Shown here: one piece after another, positions 7,455 to 16,782 of the stretch | Position numbering within the stretch: position 1 is the first letter of the stretch | Layout of the letters: the number at the start of each line of letters is the position of its first letter | From: Paenibacillus sp. LHD-38 | GTDB lineage: Bacteria > Bacillota > Bacilli > Paenibacillales > Paenibacillaceae | Assembly (NCBI RefSeq): GCF_031157315.1 | Contig: NZ_JAVIFU010000024.1 | Coordinates: 1-64,000, forward strand | Direction of reading: 5' to 3' | DNA: 64,000 nt | The notes under the pieces: model-generated | The model's database searches: none | The model's input: only the letters and a program-made list of their open reading frames with translations | Told to the model about the DNA's origin: nothing | Translations under genes and position numbers: made by a program

Positions 7455-10400
7455 ATGGAGACGTCTAACGTAAAACGACTTGAGGGACTAAGTGAAAAAA
7501 TATTTTTGGACCGCTACGCTTGGAAAAATGCCGATACAAGCAATACAAAGGTAGGGGATATCGTACTCGTCCTGACGAAGGACGATCCGAAGTTCCCGGT
7601 GAAGGAAGTCGGGGAAGTGATCGCGCGCGAAGGCAGCGTGGTGACAGTGAGGCTTAGAAGCGGAGAGCTAGTGAAGTCTAGCATCGAGAAGCTAACGCTG
7701 ACAATCGAGAAGACGCCAGAGGAAATGTGGGATCGACTAGCCGGCGCAATGGCCTCGGTTGAGAATGAGCCGGATAAGAAGAAGGAATGGCAGGAGCGAT
7801 TTAGATATATTTTGGATGATTGGAAGCTCGTTCCCGGAGGACGAATTGCTGCGGGCGCAGGCGCAAGCGAGGAGCTGACTTTATTTAATTGTTACGTCGT
7901 CCCATCACCGAAGGACAGCCGCGGCGGGATTATAACCACCCTATCGGAAATGACTGAAATCATGGCACGCGGCGGAGGGGTAGGGATGAATCTATCTTCG
8001 CTGCGACCGCGCCGCGCAATTGTGGCAGGGGTTAATGGTTCATCTAGCGGCGCGGTTTCATGGGGAGGATTATTTAGCTATACGACGGGGTTAATCGAAC
8101 AGGGCGGCAGCCGCAGAGGCGCCTTGATGCTTATGTTGAATGATTGGCATCCGGATATATTGGAATTCATCACGGTCAAGCAAACGATGGGCCAAGTCAC
8201 GAATGCAAATTTATCGGTTTGCGTAAGCAACGCTTTCATGCAGGCGGTGAAGGAAGATCTGGATTGGGAGCTTGTTTTCCCGGATACGAAGGAAGCAGGC
8301 TATGACGAGCTGTGGAATGGCGATCTTGAGGAATGGAAACGCCTTGGCCGAAAAATTATTCCTTACAAAACGGTGCGCGCCCGCGAGATTTGGCAAGCCA
8401 TTATCGAATCAGCTTGGAAATCTGCCGAGCCAGGTGTTGTTTTCATGGAATATTATAATCAAATGTCGAACAGCTGGTATTTTAATCCGATTATTAGTAC
8501 AAATCCATGTTTTCATCCGGAATCACGTATTTCTACAGAATTCGGAATGATAAGGATTGAGGATTTATATAAACGGGTAGGAAATATGTCTTTTAATATT
8601 TTTACTGACAACCGATTAGTTCGACAAGCAAATGTTGTTGGCGGGCGAAGTTATGAGGCTGTTGGTACAGATATTCAAACAGCTACTGTTTATCCTACTG
8701 AAATAAAACAAACGATAAAAATCACATTGAGTAATGGGATGAATCTGAAAGTTACACCGGAACATCGTATTTATACGACGTCAGGTTGGAAAGAAGCGCA
8801 ACATTTGACACAAGAAGATACGGTTTATATCCAATCTGGAGCAGGCCAATTTGCTGATCATGACCATCTAGGAAAAGATTGGGGAATGTTTCTAGGATGG
8901 CTGACTGGTGATGGGTGGCTTTCCAAACGTGGCGATATTGGTATGGTGTTTGGTCAAGACGATGAAGAAGTTATACCTCTTATGATAGAGGCTGGGAAGA
9001 AATTCAGCGGTGCAGAAGCCAAGGTTTATAAACGAGAGAATGGCACAAGTCATCTATTTTGGTGGCGCAAAGCTTTTCGGGAACAGTTAATAGAAATTGG
9101 AATAAAAGCTGTACCTGCAGGAGAGAAAGAGGTTCCTAATTGTATTTTTACAGCTTCAAAAGAAACAATAGTTGCATATCTACAAGCTTTATTTAGTGCT
9201 GACGGGACGGTATATGATAAAGATGTGATGCACCGCTCTGTTCGCTTAACATCATCTTCTATTAAATTGTTGCAGGATGTCCAACTTTTAATGATAAACT
9301 TCGGTATACACGGACATATTTATAATCGCAATAAGAAGCAACAAAAATTGTTTACTTATACATCGAAAAATGGAGAACAGCGAACTTACCAAGGTAAGCC
9401 GTTTTTTGAATTAGTCATATCTGGAAATAATATTGTAGTTTTTAAAGAAGAGATTGGTTTTAAGTTTATTGTAAGAAAGCAACTGGCTCTCGAAGGAATA
9501 TCTCGACGATCCCGAAAAAGTGAGAAGTTTATTTCTAAGGTGGTATCGATAACAAACGCGGAGTTGGTTCAGGTTTATGATATAAATGAGCCTGTTACTA
9601 ACACATTAATTGCCAATGGGATGGTTGTTCATAACTGCGGAGAACAAGGCTTGCCGGGCTGGGGAGTATGCAACTTATCTGCGGTGAACTTATCTAAGTT
9701 TTTTGATGAGGAGAGGCATGACGTCGCATGGGAGGAACTCGGGAAGGTGACGAGGTGGTCGGTACGGTTTCTGGATAATGTTATCGACAAGACCCCTTAT
9801 CATTTTGAAGAAAATGAACGCAACCAGAAGCTGGAACGACGCATCGGGCTCGGTACGATGGGGCTGGCAGAGCTTATGATTAAGCTGGGCATTCGCTATG
9901 GAAGCGCGGAATCCTTGGTCTTTATGGATAAGTTGTACGCTTTTATGGCTAGAGAATCGTATTTGGCATCCACAGAAATTGCGTCAGAGAAAGGATCATT
10001 CCAAGCCTTTGATGCAGACAAATATGTGAAAAGCGGTTTTATGAAGCATATGATTGAACAATTTCCGGAGATCGGAGAGGCTGTTGCCGATAAGGGAATG
10101 CGCAATGTGACCGTTATTACGCAGGCGCCTACCGGAAGCACGGGGACCATGGTCGGAACCTCGACTGGCATAGAGCCTTATTTTGCATTCGAATATTACC
10201 GTCAGAGCCGTCTTGGCTACGACAAGCAGGATGTACCTATTGCGGCGGCATGGAAGGAATCGCATCCAGGCGAGGAGCTGCCCGAATATTTTGTAACGTC
10301 TATGAGCTTGTCCGCCGAGGATCATATCCGAGTGCAGGCGACGATTCAGCGCTGGGTAGACAGCTCAATCTCAAAGACGGCGAATTGTCCTGCGGACTTT

Positions 10401-11171
10401 ACAGTAGAAGAAACAGGGCGGCTGTATGAGCTGGCATTTGAGCTGGGATGCAAAGGGGTGACCATTTACCGGGATGGCAGTCGAGATGTTCAGGTGCTTT
10501 CAACGACGAAGGATAAAGGACCTGAGCATAAAGCGGGAGTAACGACGAATGAACAACAATCCGCAGCTTTATCGTCGCCGAATGTGGATAGCGAGGATTA
10601 TTTTGACGCTGATTTGGTAGAAGCGGCAGTCCCGGCGATTCAATCGGAGCGGGTACTCGATAAACAATATAAACGAAGACCGCAGGTGCTGAGAGGTGCA
10701 ACCTATAAGGTGAACACGCCATTTGGCATGGCTTATATTACGATTAACGATCTGATTGGCACGCCTGGCGAAATCTTTTTGAACGTAGGCAAAGCGGGCT
10801 CTGATGTATTTGCGATGGCTGAAGCATTGGGCCGCGTCTGTTCTTTGTTTCTGCGTTACGGTGATCACGGAAATAAAGTTAAACTGCTAATTAAACACTT
10901 GAAAGGAATCGGCGGCTCGGGAGCGATCGGGTTTGGCGCTAATCGGGTAGAGTCCATTGCCGATGCCGTAGCCAAATCGCTGGAGCTCCATATGGAGAGC
11001 GGGGAGGAACATTCTGCTGCTGCTGAGCTCATTCCCGTGAAGACTGAGAGTAAGAACTATCAGGCAGTCGAAGGCTCTTCCAGAGATTTATGCCCTTCCT
11101 GCGGTTCTGCATCGCTGATCAATATTGAGGGCTGCAAGCAGTGCGCGAATTGCGGATTTAGTAAGTGTTAG
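7455..11171 (+). CDS. nrdJ: Adenosylcobalamin-dependent ribonucleoside-diphosphate reductase with intein
   Basis: This class II ribonucleotide reductase makes deoxynucleotides using a B12-derived radical. The 1238-codon frame encodes 862 extein residues around a 376-residue intein. Extein signatures are FNCYVV with a redox cysteine, the ARGGGVGMNLSSLRPR loop, NPCGEQ with radical cysteine and neighbouring Asn and Glu (Cys is residue 728 of the precursor), VTVITQAPTGSTGTMVG, and a C-terminal CPSCG...CANCG cluster typical of NrdJ. ATG at 7455 is preferred because AAGGAGG lies 11 nt upstream. No NrdR or B12-riboswitch gene feature lies next to it. The enzyme works only after protein splicing joins NP to CGEQ. 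Confidence 0.95.
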   Translation: METSNVKRLEGLSEKIFLDRYAWKNADTSNTKVGDIVLVLTKDDPKFPVKEVGEVIAREGSVVTVRLRSGELVKSSIEKLTLTIEKTPEEMWDRLAGAMASVENEPDKKKEWQERFRYILDDWKLVPGGRIAAGAGASEELTLFNCYVVPSPKDSRGGIITTLSEMTEIMARGGGVGMNLSSLRPRRAIVAGVNGSSSGAVSWGGLFSYTTGLIEQGGSRRGALMLMLNDWHPDILEFITVKQTMGQVTNANLSVCVSNAFMQAVKEDLDWELVFPDTKEAGYDELWNGDLEEWKRLGRKIIPYKTVRAREIWQAIIESAWKSAEPGVVFMEYYNQMSNSWYFNPIISTNPCFHPESRISTEFGMIRIEDLYKRVGNMSFNIFTDNRLVRQANVVGGRSYEAVGTDIQTATVYPTEIKQTIKITLSNGMNLKVTPEHRIYTTSGWKEAQHLTQEDTVYIQSGAGQFADHDHLGKDWGMFLGWLTGDGWLSKRGDIGMVFGQDDEEVIPLMIEAGKKFSGAEAKVYKRENGTSHLFWWRKAFREQLIEIGIKAVPAGEKEVPNCIFTASKETIVAYLQALFSADGTVYDKDVMHRSVRLTSSSIKLLQDVQLLMINFGIHGHIYNRNKKQQKLFTYTSKNGEQRTYQGKPFFELVISGNNIVVFKEEIGFKFIVRKQLALEGISRRSRKSEKFISKVVSITNAELVQVYDINEPVTNTLIANGMVVHNCGEQGLPGWGVCNLSAVNLSKFFDEERHDVAWEELGKVTRWSVRFLDNVIDKTPYHFEENERNQKLERRIGLGTMGLAELMIKLGIRYGSAESLVFMDKLYAFMARESYLASTEIASEKGSFQAFDADKYVKSGFMKHMIEQFPEIGEAVADKGMRNVTVITQAPTGSTGTMVGTSTGIEPYFAFEYYRQSRLGYDKQDVPIAAAWKESHPGEELPEYFVTSMSLSAEDHIRVQATIQRWVDSSISKTANCPADFTVEETGRLYELAFELGCKGVTIYRDGSRDVQVLSTTKDKGPEHKAGVTTNEQQSAALSSPNVDSEDYFDADLVEAAVPAIQSERVLDKQYKRRPQVLRGATYKVNTPFGMAYITINDLIGTPGEIFLNVGKAGSDVFAMAEALGRVCSLFLRYGDHGNKVKLLIKHLKGIGGSGAIGFGANRVESIADAVAKSLELHMESGEEHSAAAELIPVKTESKNYQAVEGSSRDLCPSCGSASLINIEGCKQCANCGFSKC
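8508..9635 (+). other. Intein with LAGLIDADG homing endonuclease inside nrdJ
   Basis: The insert starts with Cys (CFHPESRIST, splicing block A), has a TPEHRIYT block B with the conserved Thr and His, and ends with NGMVVHN; the next residue is Cys. Two LAGLIDADG-type helices, FLGWLTGDG and LQALFSADG, place the endonuclease aspartates near intein residues 135 and 232. All residues needed for splicing (Cys1, block B His, terminal His-Asn, +1 Cys) are present. The insert is visibly richer in A and T than the flanking extein, consistent with horizontal acquisition. The frame is intact, so it is probably active or only recently acquired. Confidence 0.95.
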
Positions 11172-11269
11172 GCAATCTAATTTTAATAAACATTCTGTAT
11201 TGTTGTGACTGACTGTGTGTGTGAAATTCCATAATTAAGTGATATTCATTATTTCCGTAAAAATATACA

Positions 11270-11368
11270 TTGGGCTAGGTAATTATGAATAATTGTCTAG
11301 CCCAATTACTTTAACTAGTAAGAGATAATTTAGCAGGCGACCGGGAAACTTTCCGATCGCCTGTTGTA
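11270..11368. terminator. Two consecutive hairpins between nrdJ and the AraC gene
   Basis: A perfect 9-bp stem TTGGGCTAG/CTAGCCCAA (11270-11305) is followed by a second stem CAGGCGA/TCGCCTG (11334-11363) with an inner CGG/CCG pair. Both are followed by only short T-rich tracts. They probably terminate nrdJ and the convergent araC-type gene. Confidence 0.55.
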
Positions 11369-11409
11369 TTTACTGATCCATATTTAGCTTATAAATTTCG
11401 GTGAATGCC

Positions 11410-12306
11410 TTAGAGGAACATTATGGCCTGCTGACGTGATTTGCGATAAGCGCCGGGGGCATCACCGATATGCTTGCGAAAAATTTTTGAGAAATGATGC
11501 AGGTCGGCAAATCCGCAATATTCGGCGATGGTGTGAAGCGGATATTTCGTTTGCTGCAGCAGCTCGCAAGCATGGCGAAGCCTAAGCTGCAGTAAATATT
11601 GATGCGGCGGTTGACCGAATTGCTGCTTGAATACCGTTCTGAATCTTGATGGTGAAAGATTGGCTCGGCTCGCCATCTCTTCAATGGTAATAGATTCGGC
11701 TAAATGCATATGAAGGTATGAAGTCATCCACTTTAATGAAGTGTCAGACGTTGCCGTATTCAAGCTTCGTTCAGCATGATCCTGAAGCAGCATGATGATG
11801 AGTTCGGTTGCGTAGCCTTGCGCTTCTAAACGGTTTAAGAGGTCGTGCCTGTTCCAGCATTCAACCATTCTAAGCATGGTATCCTTGAAGCGAAACGGGT
11901 CGTGAGGCTTGAATCGGCTAGGAATATGCAATCCTGCCATGTCGTTTATGCGAGGCTGAAGCAAATGGAGATAAGCCGTTAAATCCGTTTGCCCTGCCTT
12001 GGTTGGAAAGCTTTCCTTGCGCTGCGAATGATAGAAAATATCCAAATGGGCAAATGGTGTGATCGTGTGCGTCAGCCCTTCGAGCGTATGCAGCGTACCA
12101 GGTTGCAGCAGGCAGAAATCACCTGCTTGGTAATCCGTTGCGACGCCTTCTTCCGTCACTCTAAGCGTACCTTCCTGAATATAGATCAGCAAGTAGTCAA
12201 GCAGTCTTCTTTCATGCGTAAACCAAGGCAACCGCACGGCGAAATCGCATTCCCTTATATACGGAAGAACAGGCGAGCTATCCAGCAATTCGGTTAATGT
12301 TAGCAT
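11410..12306 (-). CDS. AraC-family regulator with cupin sensor domain
   Basis: A 298-residue regulator. Residues about 35-95 form a cupin-like sugar-sensing domain (LLIYIQEGTLRVTEEGV, YQAGDFCLLQPGTLH). The last 100 residues hold the two helix-turn-helix units of AraC proteins (SITIEEMASRANLSPSRFRTVFKQQFG; PLHTIAEYCGFADLHHFSKIFRKHIG). It is divergent from a dioxygenase gene across a 173-bp intergenic region, so it most likely activates that gene and perhaps the following sugar island. The effector is unknown. Its terminator is shared with nrdJ. Confidence 0.9.
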   Translation of the reverse strand: MLTLTELLDSSPVLPYIRECDFAVRLPWFTHERRLLDYLLIYIQEGTLRVTEEGVATDYQAGDFCLLQPGTLHTLEGLTHTITPFAHLDIFYHSQRKESFPTKAGQTDLTAYLHLLQPRINDMAGLHIPSRFKPHDPFRFKDTMLRMVECWNRHDLLNRLEAQGYATELIIMLLQDHAERSLNTATSDTSLKWMTSYLHMHLAESITIEEMASRANLSPSRFRTVFKQQFGQPPHQYLLQLRLRHACELLQQTKYPLHTIAEYCGFADLHHFSKIFRKHIGDAPGAYRKSRQQAIMFL

Positions 12307-12356
12307 GATATCCCTTTCATTTGAAAGACGTCCAACCTCTGTACTGCTCTACAGCC

Positions 12357-12385
12357 ATTCTAAAGTAAACAGTCATTTTTGACAA
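12357..12385 (-). promoter_or_regulatory. Promoter of the AraC-family regulator gene
   Basis: On the - strand TTGTCA (12385-12380) and TAGAAT (12362-12357) are 17 bp apart. No comparable promoter is seen for the divergent dioxygenase gene, which fits activator-dependent expression. Confidence 0.55.
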
Positions 12386-12479
12386 TAAATCGGTCAGTTC
12401 CCACAAAGAATTTAATGACGGTATGACTCTACAATAGAACGTGCAAGGAACGTGAAATTGTAGACAGGAGATGTTACAC

Positions 12480-13337
12480 ATGGAAACCGTTGACGATGAA
12501 AAGCTGCCTCGAATTGATCAAAATTTTGAACTGACGAATAGTCAAATAACCGATTATGGAAAGAACGGACATATCCTGCTGCGGAACGTAGCAACGGAAG
12601 ATGAAATCGCGGCTTATAGACCTATTATGAGTGAACTGGTGAGGAAGCTGAACTACCAAGATAAACCAATGGAGGAAAGGGATACGTACGGCAAAGCATT
12701 TATTCAGATTGGTAACGTATGGAAAAGGAACGAAAAGCTAGCTCGATTTGTTTTAGCTGAACGCTTTGCCAAAATTGCCGCAGATCTCATGGGAGTGGAC
12801 GGCGTTCGGATCTACCATGATCAAGCCTTATATAAAGAACCGGGCGGAGGACACACGCCTTGGCATCAGGATCAAATCTATTGGCCGCTCGATACGGACA
12901 AAACAATTACGTTATGGATGCCGCTCGTTCCTATCTCAGAGGAGGTAGGGTCTATGACTTTTGTTTCTGAATCTCATCTGAATGGGTTCTTAAGCAGGGA
13001 GCTCATTTCGGATGAATCGCATCGGACACTGAAGACCTATATCGAAGGAAAAGGATTGACACAAGTGAATTACGGGGCAATGGCTGCAGGCGACGCAACC
13101 TTCCACGCAGGCTGGACTCTGCACTCGGCTCCGGGGAATCCCACGGACGTGATGCGTGAAGTAATAACCATTATCTATTATGCTGACGGAACTAAGGTTG
13201 CGGAACCGGACAGCAATTCTCGCAAAAGCGATTTGCAAAACTGGCTGCCTGGCTGCCAAGTCGGAGATTTAGCGGCAAGTCTGCTCAATCCGATTGTCTA
13301 TAGCAATTACAATCAAAATGGAAGCGAGTTAAGGTGA
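12480..13337 (+). CDS. Phytanoyl-CoA dioxygenase family protein (first of three)
   Basis: A probable Fe(II)/2-oxoglutarate dioxygenase of 285 residues with the double-stranded beta-helix core of the PhyH family. The iron ligands appear as HQD in TPWHQDQIYWP and the distal His in TLHSAPGNPTD; Arg in MREVITIIYY may bind 2-oxoglutarate. ATG at 12480 is chosen because AGGAG (12466-12470) sits 9 nt upstream, whereas the ATG at 12471 abuts it. The gene has its own terminator, so it is a single-gene unit controlled by the divergent AraC regulator. Substrates in this family include acyl-CoAs, sugars' aglycones, antibiotics and small alcohols, so the substrate is open. Confidence 0.88.
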   Translation: METVDDEKLPRIDQNFELTNSQITDYGKNGHILLRNVATEDEIAAYRPIMSELVRKLNYQDKPMEERDTYGKAFIQIGNVWKRNEKLARFVLAERFAKIAADLMGVDGVRIYHDQALYKEPGGGHTPWHQDQIYWPLDTDKTITLWMPLVPISEEVGSMTFVSESHLNGFLSRELISDESHRTLKTYIEGKGLTQVNYGAMAAGDATFHAGWTLHSAPGNPTDVMREVITIIYYADGTKVAEPDSNSRKSDLQNWLPGCQVGDLAASLLNPIVYSNYNQNGSELR

Positions 13338-13383
13338 GGGGCCAAATCCCATCCCTTCATCCCTTCCATATAAAATGTTATAA

Positions 13384-13410
13384 AACCCGATCGCATTAGA
13401 TCGGGTTTTT
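13384..13410 (+). terminator. Intrinsic terminator after first PhyH gene
   Basis: A 9-bp stem AACCCGATC/GATCGGGTT with a 6-nt loop is followed by a T tract. Confidence 0.9.
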
Positions 13411-13464
13411 GTGAAATCATAATAGATGATCGTTGTTAAGCGGGTATTGAGAGGAGGACGTGTT

Positions 13465-15192
13465 TTGAAGGTTGGGAAATTAGCGAAGCTTTCTCTGAAA
13501 AAACGTATGCTTATTATCATTCTAACAAGCTCGCTTATTCCACTCTCCTTAATCGGGACTCTTTCGTATTACAAAATGTATGCGATGTTGAACAATAAAA
13601 TCGAAGCGAGCGTTCAGAATAATTTGCAGCAGGTTGCGCTTTCGCTTGAGAATACGATATCTAACCTGAATTATGTGACGCAGCAGATGGCTTTTGAAGG
13701 GAATGTAGGTCGTGGTTTACAGAACTATTTGAATACGGAAAACGTGTACGAGAAGTCGCGGTTGGATAAGGAGCTTATTACGAAACTAAATATTATAAAC
13801 TTTTCCAATCCTTCCATTGGATTGATGTCTTATTATTTTAAAAACGAGAAGAGCTTTCTATTTCAAAATTTCCCCACAAAAAAGGACTTTCATCTGGAAG
13901 ACTTACCAGTCTTACAGCGGTTTGATAATATCACGTATTATGGTCCGCATAAATCGGGGAACCGCTTCGACGATAGCAACGTCATCTCCGTGTTCCGGCA
14001 TGTCAATGTCCTAGACCAGGAGGATGTTTACGTCTATGTGGAGACGAGTTATAAATTCACCCAGAAAATATTGCAGAGCAACCAGAAGGGCATGCATGTA
14101 GACCATCTCATCGTCAATGATAAGGGCGTGGTCAGCTATAGTGAGAATGCGTTGGATTTTCCCGTTGGTTCGGTGTACCCAGGTGACAATACGTCAGGTA
14201 AATCCGCTGGCTATAAGGACTATTATTTATTTCGTAATGTAAGCAATCAAGGGTGGAGCGTTGTTTCGGTCATCCCCCAGCTCGAATATAACAAGGAAAT
14301 ATCGGAATGGTTTAAGCAATTTTTCGGTTTCTCTTTTCTGTCCATCGCCGTTAGCTTGCTGCTTGGATGGATCCTTTGGCGGATGGTGTACGTTCCGCTT
14401 ACGAAGTTTAATAAAGAAATCATGCAGCTTACGAACCAAAACTTTCATTCGGAATTAAAGACGACGCATATACCCGAATTTGACCGCTTGCTTAAACAGT
14501 TTTGGAATATGCGCTTACGGATTTGGGAGCTCCTAGCTGAAGTGAAGCAAACGGAGAAAAAAAAGGCAGACCTTGAAGTGGAGAAGCTGATGTATCAGAT
14601 CAATCCACACTTTCTCTATAACACGCTCGATACGGTCTGTTGGATCGCGCGCTTGAACGGTCAAGATGAGATCGATGGACTTGCCACCTCGCTCAACAAG
14701 CTGCTCCATTATAATTTGGACAAGCAGGGCCAAGATACGACAATCAAACAAGAAATTGACGCACTGAAAGAATATTTGAATTTGCAGCAAATTCGGTACG
14801 ACTTTCGCTTTGACGTTCAAATCGAAGCGGATGCTTCCATCGGGGATCTGGAAATCCCAAGGTTTATCTTGCAGCCTATCGTTGAGAATGCGCTGTACCA
14901 TGGCCTAGGGGATGACGGGGTTATCCATGTACAGGTTCGATTAGAGGAAGCATCCCATGTCGTTCTTTCCGTCGCCGATAATGGAATCAGTTTGTCCGAG
15001 GAAAAAATTGAAAAGCTGCTTCATAATGAACGCGGCGAAAACAAAAAAATGGGATTTGGCATCGGCATGAATTACATTAAGCGGGTGCTTTCATCTCGCT
15101 ACGGTTCGGAAGCCGAATTGCAAATTAAGAGTAATGAGGCTGGAGGAACCACTGTTTTGATGCGAATTCCTTTGAAGAAGGACGGTGAATAG
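13465..15192 (+). CDS. YesM-type sensor histidine kinase
   Basis: A 575-residue membrane kinase of the YesM/LytS-like group. TM1 lies at about residues 15-35 (MLIIILTSSLIPLSLIGTLS), a large extracytoplasmic Cache-like sensor follows, and TM2 is near residue 290 (FLSIAVSLLLGWILWRMV), then HAMP. The phospho-acceptor His is in YQINPHFLYNTLDTV and the ATPase region contains QPIVENALYHGL and GIGMNYIKRVL. TTG at 13465 is preferred because GAGGAGG is 7 nt upstream; an ATG at 13426 would add 13 residues lacking a ribosome site. It pairs with the next gene and probably senses a ligand linked to the ABC importer. Confidence 0.92.
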   Translation: MKVGKLAKLSLKKRMLIIILTSSLIPLSLIGTLSYYKMYAMLNNKIEASVQNNLQQVALSLENTISNLNYVTQQMAFEGNVGRGLQNYLNTENVYEKSRLDKELITKLNIINFSNPSIGLMSYYFKNEKSFLFQNFPTKKDFHLEDLPVLQRFDNITYYGPHKSGNRFDDSNVISVFRHVNVLDQEDVYVYVETSYKFTQKILQSNQKGMHVDHLIVNDKGVVSYSENALDFPVGSVYPGDNTSGKSAGYKDYYLFRNVSNQGWSVVSVIPQLEYNKEISEWFKQFFGFSFLSIAVSLLLGWILWRMVYVPLTKFNKEIMQLTNQNFHSELKTTHIPEFDRLLKQFWNMRLRIWELLAEVKQTEKKKADLEVEKLMYQINPHFLYNTLDTVCWIARLNGQDEIDGLATSLNKLLHYNLDKQGQDTTIKQEIDALKEYLNLQQIRYDFRFDVQIEADASIGDLEIPRFILQPIVENALYHGLGDDGVIHVQVRLEEASHVVLSVADNGISLSEEKIEKLLHNERGENKKMGFGIGMNYIKRVLSSRYGSEAELQIKSNEAGGTTVLMRIPLKKDGE

Positions 15193-15193
15193 G

Positions 15194-16636
15194 TTGAACG
15201 TGCTGATTGTGGACGATGATAAATTGGTCCGTAAAGGGCTGATTGTTCTGATGCCTTGGCAGAAATTCGGGCTGAAGGTTATCGGTGAAGCGGCAAACGG
15301 TGAGGCTGCGCTTCAATTTTTGGAGAACAACGACGTTGATATACTTATAACGGATTTGGCCATGCCTGTCATGTCGGGCATTGAATTAATGCGTACCGTC
15401 CGGATCCGTTACCCTAACATCTGGCTGGTGGTCTTAACTTTTCATCAGGATTTCGAATATATACAAGAGTCGCTCCGTCTTGGAGCGATCGATTATATCG
15501 TTAAGCTGCAGTTGGAAAAGGAAAAAATGGATGATGTTCTCACACGCATTATGGGGCGGATAACGGAGGAAACAGGGAAACGAAATTCCACTCAACGAAA
15601 CTTGCCGGAGAAGAACGAACCCTTACATTTTCAAAGCGGCAGCGGCGTAGCTTTAATATCCTTGAATACCGATGCCGAACAAGACGATCAATGGCCTGAG
15701 CGTTTGCCGTTAAATCCGGGCGATTACTTGACGGAAGCGGAACAGGGAGTATGGCTGTGGGTTCGGGAAAGCGGGGAAGCCGACTGGCTTACGGAGAAGA
15801 ATTTACATGAGTGTCTACAGATCGAGCCTGACATCGTGATCATTAGATTGTCCGATCTTGAAGGTTTTGAGAAGTCGGCAGCCGTCAAATGGCTTCGGGA
15901 ATTCCGCCACCGGGGATTGTTGTATGAATTGGAAGATGGTAAGCGTTATTATAACGTTTCCCTTGTTTCGGAGCAGCAAAACAGACCGATTGTATTCGAT
16001 GAAGATATTCTCGATATGCATAAACGGTGGTCATCACTAGCGTGGGTGAACAATGACCTCATATTCGACCGGTTTCAAGCGGAGCTGAAGCAGATGATGC
16101 TGTCGAAGGAGAAGCTGGAAAGTATTTTTTATTCGGCTTTTCGCGAGTGGGAACGAACGTTGTCCACCGGGCAGTTATCGGTTTGCAACCCGATCGGCAG
16201 TTTAATGTACTGGTATGAATGGGTTGAATGGCTAGGGGAGATTAGAAGGAGCATGATCGAATTAACGAATAAAGCGATGTATTCGAGGCCGATCGTCGAA
16301 AGCATCTTGAAGGCGGCAGATTTAATTGCTCAAGATATTACGCAGCAAATCGGCCTCATTGAGATGGCGAACTCGGTCAATATGAGCCGAAGTTACTTCA
16401 GCCAGTGCTTTAAGGATATTTTAGGAAAGCCGTTTAACGAGTATATCCGCGATAGGCGTATAGCCAAAGCAGAGGAGCTGCTCGCGCAAACGGGCATCCC
16501 TATCATCCGGATTGCAGAAAAGACCGGATACCCGAACGAAAAGTATTTTAGCCGGCTCTTTCGCGAACAGACAGGTATGACGCCAAGCGATTACCGCCAA
16601 CAGCAGAAACAGGGTGCACAATTATCCGATGAATAG
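15194..16636 (+). CDS. YesN-type response regulator (receiver plus AraC)
   Basis: A 480-residue regulator. The N-terminal receiver has acidic DDD, the phosphorylated Asp in DILITDLAMPVMSG, and a Lys in DYIVKLQLEK. The middle is a linker with no known domain. The C-terminus is a two-helix-turn-helix AraC domain (IGLIEMANSVNMSRSYFSQCFKDILG; IIRIAEKTGYPNEKYFSRLFRE). TTG at 15194 starts one base after the kinase stop codon and is preceded by GGTGA; GTG at 15185 is an alternative. The pair most likely activates the solute-binding and permease genes that follow. Confidence 0.9.
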   Translation: MNVLIVDDDKLVRKGLIVLMPWQKFGLKVIGEAANGEAALQFLENNDVDILITDLAMPVMSGIELMRTVRIRYPNIWLVVLTFHQDFEYIQESLRLGAIDYIVKLQLEKEKMDDVLTRIMGRITEETGKRNSTQRNLPEKNEPLHFQSGSGVALISLNTDAEQDDQWPERLPLNPGDYLTEAEQGVWLWVRESGEADWLTEKNLHECLQIEPDIVIIRLSDLEGFEKSAAVKWLREFRHRGLLYELEDGKRYYNVSLVSEQQNRPIVFDEDILDMHKRWSSLAWVNNDLIFDRFQAELKQMMLSKEKLESIFYSAFREWERTLSTGQLSVCNPIGSLMYWYEWVEWLGEIRRSMIELTNKAMYSRPIVESILKAADLIAQDITQQIGLIEMANSVNMSRSYFSQCFKDILGKPFNEYIRDRRIAKAEELLAQTGIPIIRIAEKTGYPNEKYFSRLFREQTGMTPSDYRQQQKQGAQLSDE

Positions 16637-16661
16637 AATAGTATCATCCGTTACGGCGTGA

Positions 16662-16687
16662 AGAATCGTATTTAAAAGTACGATTCT
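16662..16687 (+). promoter_or_regulatory. Perfect inverted repeat downstream of the YesN gene
   Basis: AGAATCGTA and TACGATTCT are perfect 9-bp arms 8 bp apart. There is no T tract, and a true terminator follows 24 bp later. It may be an operator for the importer operon or an RNA stem. Confidence 0.4.
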
Positions 16688-16710
16688 ACACGATACTAAG
16701 GACGCTGGAT

Positions 16711-16730
16711 ACTCCCTTCGGGAGTTTTTT
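16711..16730 (+). terminator. Intrinsic terminator between YesN gene and ABC operon
   Basis: ACTCCC/GGGAGT around a TTC loop is followed by five or six T residues. It separates the regulator transcript from the importer operon. Confidence 0.85.
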
Positions 16731-16740
16731 CTGTTTTATA

Positions 16741-16756
16741 ATGAAAACGCAAACAA
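16741..16756 (+). promoter_or_regulatory. Catabolite-responsive element (cre) before the importer operon
   Basis: ATGAAAACGCAAACAA fits WTGNAANCGNWWNCAW at every defined position. It lies 26 bp upstream of the lipoprotein start and indicates CcpA carbon catabolite control. No clear core promoter is seen beside it. Confidence 0.6.
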
Positions 16757-16782
16757 TAATAACTTAGGAAAGGGTGGGGGAA

